Assembly: GCA_038924245.1 (NCBI GenBank)
Contig: JBCKVB010000011.1
Span: 1 to 31,648 of the forward strand
Direction of reading: 5' to 3'
Origin: SURF-13 sp038924245
GTDB taxonomy: Bacteria > Pseudomonadota > Gammaproteobacteria > SURF-13
DNA length: 31,648 nt
Part shown: in pieces, positions 15,697-23,542 of the stretch
Numbering within the stretch: the first letter of the stretch is position 1
Layout of the letters: every line of letters begins with the position of its first letter
Program-made: the position numbers and the translations under genes
The notes under the pieces: model-generated
What the model was told of the DNA's origin: nothing
Seen by the model: the letters and a program-made list of their open reading frames with translations, nothing else
Database searches by the model: none

Positions 15697-15987
15697 TTAA
15701 GCGGCTTTTTTCACAGTTAGCTTGACGTGCATTCCAGCCTTGGCGAGTATATTAACCAAAGCGTCCAGGCTGAACTTGTCGATCTTTCCTTTGAGCAGCA
15801 AATTAAGGCGGGGCTGGGTAATCCCCAGCGTACGCGCCGCTTCCTCCTGAGTCACCCCTTTGGCCAGATCGCGCACCTTTGACATTAGCTCCGAGCGCAG
15901 CAAAAGGTTTTGCGCTTCTTCTTTGGGAAAGCCCAGGTCACGGAAGACGTTTCCGCTGCCTTCTGTTATTTTCAATTTTTTCTTCAT
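15697..15987 (-). CDS. XRE-family helix-turn-helix antitoxin (HigA-like, HTH_37 type)
   Basis: 96 residues. After a short N-terminal arm (GNVFRDLGFPKEEAQNLLLR) comes a helix-turn-helix, KGVTQEEAARTLGITQPRLN with LLLKGKIDKFSLDALVNILA, as in small XRE regulators paired with RelE/HigB-type toxins. It would neutralise the upstream toxin and repress the pair. It is the second gene and overlaps the toxin by 4 bp (ATGA at 15984-15987), the toxin-first order typical of higBA. The ribosome-binding site lies inside the toxin gene (GAGGAAAT just upstream of the ATG). Confidence 0.87.
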   Translation of the reverse strand: MKKKLKITEGSGNVFRDLGFPKEEAQNLLLRSELMSKVRDLAKGVTQEEAARTLGITQPRLNLLLKGKIDKFSLDALVNILAKAGMHVKLTVKKAA

Positions 15988-16313
15988 GACGATTTCCTCT
16001 GATTCACTAATTCCCGGTAGCGCTGGGCTGCCAAGCCAATATCGCGCTTCGCCGTTTGCTGCGCCTTTTTGGCGAAGGCGTGAAGTATGTAGACTGCTTC
16101 AGCAAATTTTGCGACGTAAATAACCCGGTACTGATTTTCGGCATGAATGCGGATTTCTTTCACGCCAAGCCCGATGCTGGGCATAGGCTTCCAGTCTGAC
16201 GGCTCCTTGCCTTTCTGTACCTCGTTGAGCTCGAACCCTGTCTCACGCCGCGCCTCGTCTGAGAATTCACGGACAGATTGCAGGCTGTCTCCAATCCACC
16301 TTAGTGGCTTCAT
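15984..16313 (-). CDS. HigB/RelE-superfamily toxin (phage Gp49-like)
   Basis: 109 residues, toxin-first gene of a two-gene module. The pattern KPLRWIGDSLQSVREFSDEA, then DWKPMPSIGLGVKEIRIH, then YRVIYVAKFAEAVYILHAFA and KKAQQTAKRDIGLAAQRY is that of the Gp49-like group of RelE-fold proteins (PF05973): small basic mRNA interferases acting in the translating ribosome, with the Y-R-V-I-Y strand, H-A-F-x-K-K-x-Q-x-T motif and C-terminal helix. Activity in this copy is inferred only. An AT-rich segment (16314-16345) just upstream would carry the promoter. Its location beside a transposase fits an acquired module. Confidence 0.88.
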   Translation of the reverse strand: MKPLRWIGDSLQSVREFSDEARRETGFELNEVQKGKEPSDWKPMPSIGLGVKEIRIHAENQYRVIYVAKFAEAVYILHAFAKKAQQTAKRDIGLAAQRYRELVNQRKSS

Positions 16314-16366
16314 CTGTTATTATTCCAGTTCTGATATAAAACGCAAGGGGGTTACTTCGCTTTCTT

Positions 16367-16434
16367 GCACGCATAGCTCACATCTTGGTTGCACGTGCAC
16401 GCATAGCATATAGGGTCACATCTTGTATTATGAT
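16367..16434. repeat. Left end repeats of the RAYT element
   Basis: Two direct copies of GCACGCATAGC followed by TCACATCTTG: 16367-16387, contiguous, and 16397-16425, with 8 bp between the two parts. The last part, 16413-16434 (GGGTCACATCTTGTATTATG and two more bases), is an inverted copy, 20 of 22 matching, of 17312-17333 at the other side of the transposase gene. It overlaps the transposase stop codon. Confidence 0.75.
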
Positions 16435-17282
16435 GTTTTCTCCACCGACTTGATAATGCGGCTTATCGTTGCATAGTGCAAACCCACTTCCTTGCTGATC
16501 TCTGCCAACGTATAGCCGTGCTCAATACAGGCTTGCGCCATCGCATCGTTGCGTGCTGCCTTGGTCTCGGCTCCCGCCAACAGCGTCTTTAGCGCGGCGC
16601 GGCGCAGCAGGCGCTGCCGCTTGGGAATCTCGGTTACTTTTTTGCGCTGGTTCAGTTGTGGGGCGAGGTGTTCAACAAAAGCTTCTCCACCCAGAATCAC
16701 CTGCCCCTTCAACTCTCCCCATGGAGAAGCCTGGCCGATCCCGGCGTGAACGAATTTCGCATAACGCTTGCGGGCGGCTGGTTTTGTTTTTGCGAACTGG
16801 CCGAGTACCCAGTCCGCGGTGAGTCCAGAGGGAGCCGGGGCCAACCCCAGGGTCGGGCGGTAGCTGCTCCAAGGGTAGTTTTTCGGCGACTTTACCCTCC
16901 TTGCGCGAACCGGGTTCAGTACGATATAGCGGGCCAACTCCAGCAGATAACGGTCACGCTCTACTAATATCGCTTTAAAGCGTCCTTTGAAAAGGTGCCC
17001 CACCTTTCGGTGGCGGCGGTTGAAGCGCTGGGTGTAGACGCCGTTTAACTGACGCATGCCGCGTGAAAGGTTGGCCGCAGGGGTTTCGACCAGCAGGTGA
17101 AAGTGGTTGTCCATCAGGCAGTAGGCATGACAGACCCAGCCAAAGCGCCCCACCACCCAGGCCAACGTGGCCAGGAAAATTAGCCTGTCTGCATCATCCC
17201 GGTATATCTTGCTTCGCGCATTGCCACGCGAGGTGACATGATAAACAGCACCAGGAAATTCGATTCGGAGAGTGCGCGCCAT
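16428..17282 (-). CDS. REP-associated tyrosine transposase (RAYT, Y1_Tnp) with C-terminal HTH
   Basis: 284 residues. The N-terminal Y1/HUH domain shows RIEFPGAVYHVTSRGNARSK, AYCLMDNHFHLLVETP with the metal-binding His60-x-His62, and QLNGVYTQRFNRRHRKVGHL with the likely catalytic Tyr83, then GHLFKGRFKAILVERDRYLL and YIVLNPVRA. These are the standard landmarks of TnpA_REP proteins, which nick single-stranded hairpin DNA. The C-terminal third ends in a helix-turn-helix (YTLAEISKEVGLHYATISRI), a common RAYT extension. The gene is complete, with ATG 17282, and sits between 22-bp inverted repeats, so this may be a still-mobile unit. Confidence 0.92.
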   Translation of the reverse strand: MARTLRIEFPGAVYHVTSRGNARSKIYRDDADRLIFLATLAWVVGRFGWVCHAYCLMDNHFHLLVETPAANLSRGMRQLNGVYTQRFNRRHRKVGHLFKGRFKAILVERDRYLLELARYIVLNPVRARRVKSPKNYPWSSYRPTLGLAPAPSGLTADWVLGQFAKTKPAARKRYAKFVHAGIGQASPWGELKGQVILGGEAFVEHLAPQLNQRKKVTEIPKRQRLLRRAALKTLLAGAETKAARNDAMAQACIEHGYTLAEISKEVGLHYATISRIIKSVEKTS

Positions 17283-17311
17283 GGTCGGCAGTTTATCAGT
17301 CTTGTGAAAAT

Positions 17312-17333
17312 ATCACAATACAAGATGTGGCCC
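17312..17333. repeat. Right inverted repeat of the RAYT element
   Basis: The 22 bp here are the reverse complement, with two mismatches, of 16413-16434. It lies 30 bp upstream of the transposase start and could include its regulatory region. Confidence 0.75.
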
Positions 17334-17352
17334 CTTTGTGCTTGCAGAGAGA

Positions 17353-17976
17353 TCACATATCTTTAGCAGCGGCTTTGGCCTGCTCAGCCTCGCGACGGCT
17401 GGACTCCTGGAGTCCTGCCATTGACGAGAAAACCACGGTTGACTCGCTGATTTTGCCGGCATATTTCGTTGCCACAATAAAGCCCGACGGCGAACTCCAG
17501 GAAGCAGTTTTATTGGTATATTTTACTCCCATACCTGTTATCGCGGGTGATTCCCACTTTATCGCTGCCCCATACTTTTTCTCGAGTGCTTGTAGAACCT
17601 GGCTATAATCTCCCGGACCAAAAGTCAGCCGGATCTGATGCAGACTATCGGAGTAATAGAAAAGGAATACCTTCGCTTCAACAGCAGCAATAGTGGCCTC
17701 TTCGATGAAACACACTCGGTCGGCCTCGATAGTATCTGCATCCTTAGTACTCATGCACCATATAACAGCTGTATAGGAATCGGTATACAGTTCCTTAAGC
17801 TCCTTTTCACTCGACCCCATTTTCACTCCTTTGAATTCCAGTGGTGCGGGGTGTTGCGTTTTCGCAACCTTAGGTTGCGGTTGCCCCTTAGCAGGCTCGG
17901 CAGCAACAGAAGCATAGCCCAGCGCAACTAGGCACAGTGCCATTGTAACGGCCGCAGTGAATCTTAATTTGTTCAT
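17353..17976 (-). CDS. Secreted/periplasmic protein of unknown function
   Basis: 207 residues, with a strong ribosome-binding site (AAAGGAGGAG) upstream of ATG 17976. Residues 1-27 form a clear signal peptide (basic start, hydrophobic core, ASVAA-EP cleavage region), followed by a Pro/Gln/Lys linker and a globular part: LEFKGVKMGSSEKELKELY, the Cys pair in AVIWCMS and RVCFIEE, and FGPGDYSQVLQALEKKYG. The pattern G-V-x-x-G-x-S-E-x-E-L plus L-x-x-K-Y-G recurs in small uncharacterised periplasmic proteins that measure or bind something unknown. The C-terminus is charged and helical. Function not recognised. It stands alone between the RAYT element and a second RAYT remnant. Confidence 0.8.
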   Translation of the reverse strand: MNKLRFTAAVTMALCLVALGYASVAAEPAKGQPQPKVAKTQHPAPLEFKGVKMGSSEKELKELYTDSYTAVIWCMSTKDADTIEADRVCFIEEATIAAVEAKVFLFYYSDSLHQIRLTFGPGDYSQVLQALEKKYGAAIKWESPAITGMGVKYTNKTASWSSPSGFIVATKYAGKISESTVVFSSMAGLQESSRREAEQAKAAAKDM

Positions 17977-18017
17977 TCGACTCTTTCTCCTCCTTTGCTC
18001 AAATAGAGGCCATAGGG

Positions 18018-18158
18018 TCAGATACCGCCTTTTGCCTTACGCTGTCCACTGACAATTCGGCTCACCCTCGAATAATGCAGTCCGAAGTGCTCCCCGATTT
18101 CTTTCATACCGTAACCACCGCTATCATAGGCCATGGCAATCGCAGCAACCTCAGGGTC
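18018..18158 (-). pseudogene. C-terminal HTH remnant of a second RAYT-type transposase
   Basis: Read on the minus strand the 46 codons before TGA (complement of 18018-18020) encode DPEVAAIAMAYDSGGYGMKE and IGEHFGLHYSRVSRIVSGQ, clearly similar to the C-terminal HTH of the intact transposase at 16428 (EHGYTLAEISKEVGLHYATI). An in-frame stop at 18159-18161 and the repeat DNA beyond it cut off the rest. The catalytic Y1 domain is gone. It is not the same gene copy, since the two HTH sequences differ at many positions. Confidence 0.8.
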
Positions 18159-18192
18159 TCACATTCCTACATGCATGAATGCACACAACCTC

Positions 18193-18240
18193 AGGGTCAG
18201 GCCTCACATTCCTACATGTAGAAATGTGAGGCCTGACCCT
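18193..18240. repeat. 48-bp near-perfect palindrome, probably a REP/RAYT-type element end
   Basis: AGGGTCAGGCCTCACATT runs into CTACATGTAG and back; the two 24-bp arms differ at one position (18211/18222). A degenerate partial copy (CAGGGTCTCACATTCCTAC and on) lies at 18152-18180. It adjoins the transposase remnant and could be its recognition hairpin. Confidence 0.8.
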
Positions 18241-18285
18241 CGTGCGCGCTATGGCCCTACCGCGCTGGAGCGCCGGGTTAGGGCA

Positions 18286-18540
18286 TCAATCCAACAACTC
18301 GAAGCGATAAACAGTGTTGGCACCATTGACTGGTCCCTCAATTGCGGTTCTTCGCAAGCGGTATGTTTCGGTGAAAAGCTCTGTGCCTAGAGCGGAGCAG
18401 ACCAAAGGCAGTCTATTTTGATAGCTCATCGCCTCGTGAACGTCGCCCGTTCGGATAGCGACAACGTTGTCTCCCCTTGCACGCGCAGGCTCGATGTAGT
18501 GCTGGCCGCAATAGGCCCTTACGTCATCGGAATGTGTCAC
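18286..18540 (-). CDS. Small conserved hypothetical protein, possible integron-cassette gene
   Basis: 84 residues from GTG 18540, with GGAG 7 nt upstream. The sequence DVRAYCGQHYIEPARARGDN, VVAIRTGDVHEAM, YQNRLPLVCSALGTELF and EGPVNGANTVYRFELL is compact and well formed. I recall similar small proteins scattered in mobile and integron contexts with the signature R-x-G-D-V-H and N-R-x-P-x-V-C-x-A-L, but no function. The stop is followed after 2 nt by CCCTAAC on the minus strand, close to the attC consensus RYYYAAC. No membrane or signal segment. Confidence 0.7.
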   Translation of the reverse strand: MTHSDDVRAYCGQHYIEPARARGDNVVAIRTGDVHEAMSYQNRLPLVCSALGTELFTETYRLRRTAIEGPVNGANTVYRFELLD

Positions 18541-18576
18541 GGGTTTTCTCCTTCGAGTTGTCTTGAATCATTAATC

Positions 18577-18631
18577 AGTTAATCAGTTTCGTGGGTGGCT
18601 CTTCGCGTCGGCCTGCGGCGTGTTGTTAGGC
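18577..18631 (-). other. attC-like half site
   Basis: On the minus strand GCCTAAC (complement of 18625-18631) fits the integron inverse core site RYYYAAC and lies 7 nt after the stop of the gene at 18639. It is followed by AACACGCCGCAGGCCGACGC, similar to the start of many attC sites. A matching distal GTTRRRY box is not found, so at most half a site is present. Confidence 0.35.
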
Positions 18632-18638
18632 GGGCATT

Positions 18639-18980
18639 TCATTTACACATGTGCTCGGCTATTCTCTGGTCAAGCTGAATCAGCCAATCGTCCGAAGAAC
18701 GTTTTATCGCATAGAACTTCTGATATCCAACGTACCCGCCCATTCGGTTTTTGGCGTTGACCTCGCCACAGTATATGAAATCTGTGACTCTCTCCGATAT
18801 CGCTTGAAACGTGGCGCTCCCAGGATCAACCATTTTCGCTGCGACTGCAGCTTTAACCTCCTGGAATGGATCTGGCTTGGGTGGTTCTGGCGGTTTTACC
18901 CTCGAGAATAGGATGGATCCCACGATCATGGCTCCGGCCACCAGTACCGCAATAACGACACCTGTATTGGAGCGTTCCAT
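18639..18980 (-). CDS. Small membrane-anchored hypothetical protein, possible integron-cassette gene
   Basis: 113 residues. One N-terminal membrane helix (about residues 7-25, GVVIAVLVAGAMIVGSILF) and a Pro-rich linker (VKPPEPPKPDP) are followed by a small periplasmic domain with VAAKMVDPGSATFQAISERV and FIYCGEVNAKNRMGGYVGYQ with KFYA. The pattern D-P-x-S-A-x-F and C-G-x-V-N-x-K-N-x-x-G-G-Y-x-G is a family I recognise from short proteobacterial and phage proteins of unknown role. Orientation and the attC-like box after its stop match the next gene (18286-18540). Confidence 0.75.
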   Translation of the reverse strand: MERSNTGVVIAVLVAGAMIVGSILFSRVKPPEPPKPDPFQEVKAAVAAKMVDPGSATFQAISERVTDFIYCGEVNAKNRMGGYVGYQKFYAIKRSSDDWLIQLDQRIAEHMCK

Positions 18981-19245
18981 TGACTGACATGCGCAAAATG
19001 GTCGGGTTACGAATTATCGACGCACGCGTACTCAATTCGTACCCGGTCATAGCAAGCGTAGCGTGCGCTGTGCGCGCGATCAACGCTGGAAGATAGCCTG
19101 GACACTTGGCGGAAAACACCATAACCCCTGCTCCCAAAATCAACCCCCCTCTTATGAACCAAGGCTCATGCCTCAGAGATTACTCTAAGGCGAGCTGGAG
19201 GGTCAAGTATCGCTGGGGGAGTGGATTGTGTATAGGGAGAGGGGA
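18981..19245. other. Intergenic stretch with no gene seen
   Basis: 265 bp between the small membrane protein and the ABC transporter operon, which ends at 19246. There are short GC-rich inverted stretches near 19055-19080. I see no convincing gene, terminator or promoter. Confidence 0.5.
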
Positions 19246-21087
19246 TTATTTAGCCCTTTCTATCTTCGGTACGGCGCTCAGTAAACGGCGGGTGTAGTCG
19301 TGCTTGGGGTTGCTTAATACCTGCTCCGTTGCGCCATGCTCAACGATGCGGCCTTGATACATCACGGCCACTTCGTGTGCCAGGTATTCCACCACGGCGA
19401 AATTGTGGGTGATGAAAAGATAGGCGAGGCCCAGTTCGTCTTGCAGGCGCTTTAATAAGTTCAGGATTTGCGCCTGTACCGAGACATCGAGCGCGCTGGT
19501 CGGTTCGTCGCAGATGATGATCTTCGGATTCACCGCCAGGGCGCGCGCGATGCAGATGCGCTGGCGCTGGCCGCCGGAGAATTCGTGCGGGTAACGGTAT
19601 TTCACGTCCGGGGACAGGCCCACCTGTTCCAGCAGGTTGTCAATGCGCGTCAGGCGTTCGCGCTCATCGCCGCCCACGCGCTGCGCGATCATGCCTTCCG
19701 CGATGATGTCCGCGATCATCATGCGCGGATTCATGGAGGAGTGCGGGTCCTGAAAGATGATCTGCAACGCGCCGCGCTGAGCGCGCAGCGCCTTGCCGCG
19801 CAGACTGTCCAGATCAATCGCGCCGTAATGCACGTTGCCGGAGGTGATGGGCAACAGACGCAGGATGCTTTTGCCCACCGTGGTCTTGCCGGAGCCCGAC
19901 TCGCCCACCAAGGCCAGCGTTTGCCCGGCGCGGAGCGCGAGCGACACGCCGTCCACCGCGCGCACGTCGCCCACCTTGCGCTTGAATAAACCCTTGCGGA
20001 TCGGGAAGTACACCTTGAGGTCGGTGACCTTGAGCAGAACCCCGTCCGCCCTGGCGCGCAGTCCAGGCGCGGCTGTTTCCGCGGCAGTGCGCGCTGCGGG
20101 CGCGACGGGGCGTGTCGCGCTATAGTTCGCATCATAAAGATGGCAGCGCACCTTGCCCCCGCCCTCGGTCGCAAGTAACGCGGGGACTACGTCATGACAG
20201 GTCTGCCAGGCCGAGTCACAGCGCGGCGCAAAGCGGCAGCCGGAGAAGGTTTGCGTGAGCGGCGGCACCATGCCGCGTATGACCGCGAGATTCCCCCCGC
20301 GTTGCGCGCGGCGCGGCACTGAATCAAACAGTTTTTGCGTATAAGGGTGGCGCGGCGCGGCGAAGAATTGCGCGCGCGCGGCGATCTCCACGATCTCTCC
20401 GGCGTACATGACCGCCACGCGATCCGCCATCTCCGACACTACGCCGAGATCGTGGGTGATGAGCAGCAGCGCCATGCCCTGCTCTTTTTGCAGCTTGCGC
20501 AGCAATTCCAGAATCTGCGCCTGGATGGTGACATCCAGCGCGGTGGTCGGTTCGTCGGCGATCAACAGTTCCGGTTCGCCCGCCAGGGCGATGGCGATCA
20601 TCACGCGCTGCTTCATGCCGCCGGAGAGTTGATGCGGGTAATCATGGATGCGCCGCTCTGGCTCGGCGATGCCGACGGCATCCAGTAACTCGATGGCGCG
20701 TCGCTCGGCACTGCGCCCTTTAAGGCGCTGATGCGCCTTGAGCGCTTCGCCGATCTGCGTACCCACGCTGAGCACGGGGTTCAGGCTGGTCATCGGTTCC
20801 TGGAAGATCATGGCGATGCGCCCGCCGCGTACTTCGCGCATCTTGATCTCAGGCAGCCGCAGCAGGTCCTGGCCATGCAGCAGTATCTCGCCGCGACTGC
20901 GCGCCGTGCCCGGCAACAGGCGCAGGATGGAAAGCGCGGTGAGCGACTTGCCGCAGCCGGATTCGCCGAGCAACGCGAAGACCTCGCCCGGCGCGATGTC
21001 GAAGCTGATGTCATCCACGGCGCGCAGCGGGCCCTGGCTGGTTTCAAACCAGGTGGTGAGATTTTTTATGCTGAGCAGGGGGCTCAC
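19246..21087 (-). CDS. Fused double-ATPase of a peptide-type ABC importer (OppDF/YejF-like)
   Basis: 613 residues with two complete ABC ATPase domains. The first has Walker A GESGCGKS, signature LSGGMKQR and Walker B LLIADEPTTALD, followed by the oligopeptide-specific C-terminal motif with four Cys (CRFAPRCDSAWQTC, and C in KVRCHLY) that in some homologues binds an Fe-S cluster. The second, from about residue 350, has GESGSGKT, FSGGQRQR and IIICDEPTSALD. Start is GTG 21087, which overlaps the permease stop (GTGA). It energises uptake through the two permeases encoded just upstream. Fusion of D and F subunits as here is known in YejF and GsiA. It is the last gene of the four-gene operon. Confidence 0.93.
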   Translation of the reverse strand: MSPLLSIKNLTTWFETSQGPLRAVDDISFDIAPGEVFALLGESGCGKSLTALSILRLLPGTARSRGEILLHGQDLLRLPEIKMREVRGGRIAMIFQEPMTSLNPVLSVGTQIGEALKAHQRLKGRSAERRAIELLDAVGIAEPERRIHDYPHQLSGGMKQRVMIAIALAGEPELLIADEPTTALDVTIQAQILELLRKLQKEQGMALLLITHDLGVVSEMADRVAVMYAGEIVEIAARAQFFAAPRHPYTQKLFDSVPRRAQRGGNLAVIRGMVPPLTQTFSGCRFAPRCDSAWQTCHDVVPALLATEGGGKVRCHLYDANYSATRPVAPAARTAAETAAPGLRARADGVLLKVTDLKVYFPIRKGLFKRKVGDVRAVDGVSLALRAGQTLALVGESGSGKTTVGKSILRLLPITSGNVHYGAIDLDSLRGKALRAQRGALQIIFQDPHSSMNPRMMIADIIAEGMIAQRVGGDERERLTRIDNLLEQVGLSPDVKYRYPHEFSGGQRQRICIARALAVNPKIIICDEPTSALDVSVQAQILNLLKRLQDELGLAYLFITHNFAVVEYLAHEVAVMYQGRIVEHGATEQVLSNPKHDYTRRLLSAVPKIERAK

Positions 21088-22565
21088 AACTTTCTCAGGC
21101 GCGGGTCAAAGGCGTCGCGCACCTTGTCGGAAAACAGATTGGCCGCCAGCACCAGGGTAAACATAAACACAAACGCGGCCAGCAATGGCCACCACACCAT
21201 GGGTTCACGCGCCATCTCCAGCCGCGCGCTGTTAATCATGTTGCCCCAGCTCATCGTGGAAGGATCCACGCCCACGCCCACGTAGGACAGCACCGCCTCG
21301 GCCAGCACCAGGCCGCTGAAGCTCAGCACCATGGTGATTAAAATGATGTGCATGACGTTGGGGATGAGATGGCGCCAGATGATGACGGCGTGACCTACGC
21401 CCATCGCAACGGCCGCCTGCACGTAATCCATCTCGCGCAGCTTCAATGTCTCGCCGCGCAACAGGCGTGCGAGTCCGGTCCAACTGGTGATGCCCAAGAT
21501 GAGGCACAAAAACAGCAGGCGCACATCGGCGCGCAGGGCCAGGGTCTCGAACTGGTCGGGGTGATTGGCCATGTACACCTGCAACATGAGTATGGAGGCG
21601 GCGATCAGCAGCACGTCGGGGATGGAGTTGAGCGTGGTGTAAACATATTGCACGATGTCATCCACCCAGCCGCGGAAGTAACCCGCCAGCACGCCCAGCA
21701 TGGCGAACGGCAACGTGATCAGGGTGGTGAGCGTGCCGATCACCAGCCCGGTGCGGATACTTTTCAAGGCCGCATAAAATACGTCATGGCCCACCTTGTC
21801 GGTGCCGAAGATATGATAATAGCCGCTCAGCGCGGCGCTCCAGGTTATCAGCAGAATAATCGCGCCCAGCGTGCACAGCATCACATGCCAGGGGATGTCG
21901 GTGCGGCCGCGCACAACGTTATTGAGCATGAGGCGAAAATGGATTTTCGCGCGCCGGGCGAGCAGCGCGATCAATAACACGCTGAACAGCAGCCAGATCA
22001 CGCTCCCCGCCATCAGCGCCCGCAGCGAGTGCAGCAGGATGTCCCTGCCCCGCTCCGCAGCCGGGTCTTGCAGGTGAGCGCCGCCGAATCGCAGGCGCGG
22101 GAATTCACGCACTTGCGACGCATAGGGACGTGCTAGTGTCGCAGGGAAGAGCGAAGCGACGGGATCCAGGACGCCGGGAGCGACCGCGCCGTCCGCGCGC
22201 GTGACGGTTTCCTTGGCGTATAAATGCGCGGCGAAAGGCGCGGAATAAGTCTTTTCGGTGCGGGTGCGCAGCGGCGTGACGATCACATCAAGCACACTCA
22301 GCACCTCGGTGGAATAGTCCACGCGCCCGTCGCTTGCGGCGGCGCCGGGCAGCGCGGGACGGAAATGCAGCGAGTCGAGCAGGCCCAGCGTAAAATAAGC
22401 CAGCAAGACCATCATGCACCCCATCGCCATCTTGCTGCGCGTCACTTCACGCCACGGCGCACGCAGGTACTCCCTGCGGCGCGCGATCATGACGAACGCG
22501 ATCACCAGCGCGAGCAGCAGGTAGATCAGGGCGTCGGTCCAGAGGATGACGGGCTGAAACGGCAT
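21084..22565 (-). CDS. Peptide-type ABC permease (OppC/YejE-like) with long N-terminal extension and in-frame repeat
   Basis: 493 residues, well above the usual 300-350. The C-terminal half is a normal OppC permease: GTDKVGHDVFYAALKSIRTG, the transmembrane core and the EAA-type loop (REMDYVQAAVAMGVGHAVII, WRHLIPNVMHIILITM), ending GVGVDPSTMSWGNMI and VRDAFDPRLRKL. The N-terminal extension has two membrane helices (about 11-28 and 47-63), a periplasmic stretch of about 120 residues and a further helix (186-203). Residues about 127-148 of that stretch are encoded by the repeat shared with nadB. Start ATG 22565 overlaps the upstream permease stop by 1 bp (TGATG). Confidence 0.9.
   Translation of the reverse strand: MPFQPVILWTDALIYLLLALVIAFVMIARRREYLRAPWREVTRSKMAMGCMMVLLAYFTLGLLDSLHFRPALPGAAASDGRVDYSTEVLSVLDVIVTPLRTRTEKTYSAPFAAHLYAKETVTRADGAVAPGVLDPVASLFPATLARPYASQVREFPRLRFGGAHLQDPAAERGRDILLHSLRALMAGSVIWLLFSVLLIALLARRAKIHFRLMLNNVVRGRTDIPWHVMLCTLGAIILLITWSAALSGYYHIFGTDKVGHDVFYAALKSIRTGLVIGTLTTLITLPFAMLGVLAGYFRGWVDDIVQYVYTTLNSIPDVLLIAASILMLQVYMANHPDQFETLALRADVRLLFLCLILGITSWTGLARLLRGETLKLREMDYVQAAVAMGVGHAVIIWRHLIPNVMHIILITMVLSFSGLVLAEAVLSYVGVGVDPSTMSWGNMINSARLEMAREPMVWWPLLAAFVFMFTLVLAANLFSDKVRDAFDPRLRKL
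22123..22185 (+). repeat. Protein-coding interspersed repeat, copy B (in the oppC-like gene)
   Basis: Over 22124-22185 it matches 8934-8995 at all but four positions without gaps. Here the coding strand is opposite: the host protein reads GAVAPGVLDPVASLFPATLA across it. No clean target duplication is visible; GCGACG (22115) and GCGCCG (22186) are at best a decayed one, and their spacing of 71 bp is not a multiple of three. Confidence 0.85.
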
Positions 22566-23542
22566 CAGCTCAACCTCACGCGCGGATCAACCAGGGTGTA
22601 AGAAATATCGGTGAGCAAAAGGCCGATGATATAGAGCACCGAACCCAGAAACACCATGGCGCGCACGACGGCGAAGTCCTGCGCCTGAATCGCATCTATG
22701 GTGTAACTGCCGAGGCCGGGGATGCCGAAAAAGGATTCCAGGATCAGGCTGCCCAGAAACAGCGTGGGCAGAATCACCACCACGCCGGTGAGGATGGGGA
22801 TCATGGCGTTTTTCAAAACATGGATGAACAGCACGCGCGGCTCGGACAAGCCCTTGGCGCGCGCGGTGCGCACGTACTCCTTGCCCATCTCCTCCAGAAA
22901 CAGGATGCGGTACAGGCGTATCCCCGCGCCCATCCCGCCGATCACCCCGATGACCACCGGCAGCACGATAAACTTGAAACCGTGCAAGCCGATGTCATAG
23001 CCGGAGATCGGCACCAGGTGCCACAGCTTGCCGACGAGGTATTGCCCGCCGATGATGTAAAACAAGCTGGAGATGGACATCATGATGACGCACAGCACCA
23101 CACCCCACAGGTCAATATAGGAGCCGCGGAAAAAGGCCAGCAACAGGGCAAAGCTGATCGCCACCCCGATGCCGATAATCAACGTGGGCACGGCGATGGC
23201 GAGACTCGGCCACATGCGGGTACTGATCTCATGGCCGATGCTGCGCCCGTCGTCGGCGCGCCCGAATTCAAACGCGAACAGGGCCAGTGACTTTTCAAAA
23301 AAGAGGGTGTCGGTGATTTTCTTTACCCCGGCGGCGCTCTCATTGATCATCAGCGGCTTGTCGTAACCGCGCTCGACCTTCCACTTGTCTATCGCCTCCT
23401 GGGTGATGTGCTTCACGCCCAGGTGCGCGCGCGCCACGTCGTCCGGACTGTTGACGACGAAGAATAATACGAAGGTAAGCAGATTCACGCCGATCAATAT
23501 CGGGATGGCGTAGAGCGTGCGGCGGATGATATAGGCGATCAT
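22565..23542 (-). CDS. Peptide-type ABC permease (OppB/YejB-like)
   Basis: 325 residues from ATG 23542, which overlaps the stop of the binding-protein gene (ATGA 23539-23542); the frame is open for 36 more codons upstream but that part is not permease-like. MIAYIIRRTLYAIPILIGVN starts the first helix in the usual OppB way, followed by a periplasmic domain with FEFGRADDGRSIGHEISTRM, and the core with GIRLYRILFLEEMGKEYVRT, ARAKGLSEPRVLFIHVLKNA (the EAA loop) and ESFFGIPGLGSYTIDAIQAQ with the D-x-x-V-x-x-A-M ending. With the OppC-like protein it forms the inner-membrane channel. Confidence 0.94.
   Translation of the reverse strand: MIAYIIRRTLYAIPILIGVNLLTFVLFFVVNSPDDVARAHLGVKHITQEAIDKWKVERGYDKPLMINESAAGVKKITDTLFFEKSLALFAFEFGRADDGRSIGHEISTRMWPSLAIAVPTLIIGIGVAISFALLLAFFRGSYIDLWGVVLCVIMMSISSLFYIIGGQYLVGKLWHLVPISGYDIGLHGFKFIVLPVVIGVIGGMGAGIRLYRILFLEEMGKEYVRTARAKGLSEPRVLFIHVLKNAMIPILTGVVVILPTLFLGSLILESFFGIPGLGSYTIDAIQAQDFAVVRAMVFLGSVLYIIGLLLTDISYTLVDPRVRLS

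Noticed and set aside
15697..19245. Prophage or defence island
   Set aside because: One toxin-antitoxin pair, RAYT DNA and small orphan genes are present, but no phage structural genes, integrase, nuclease or restriction genes.
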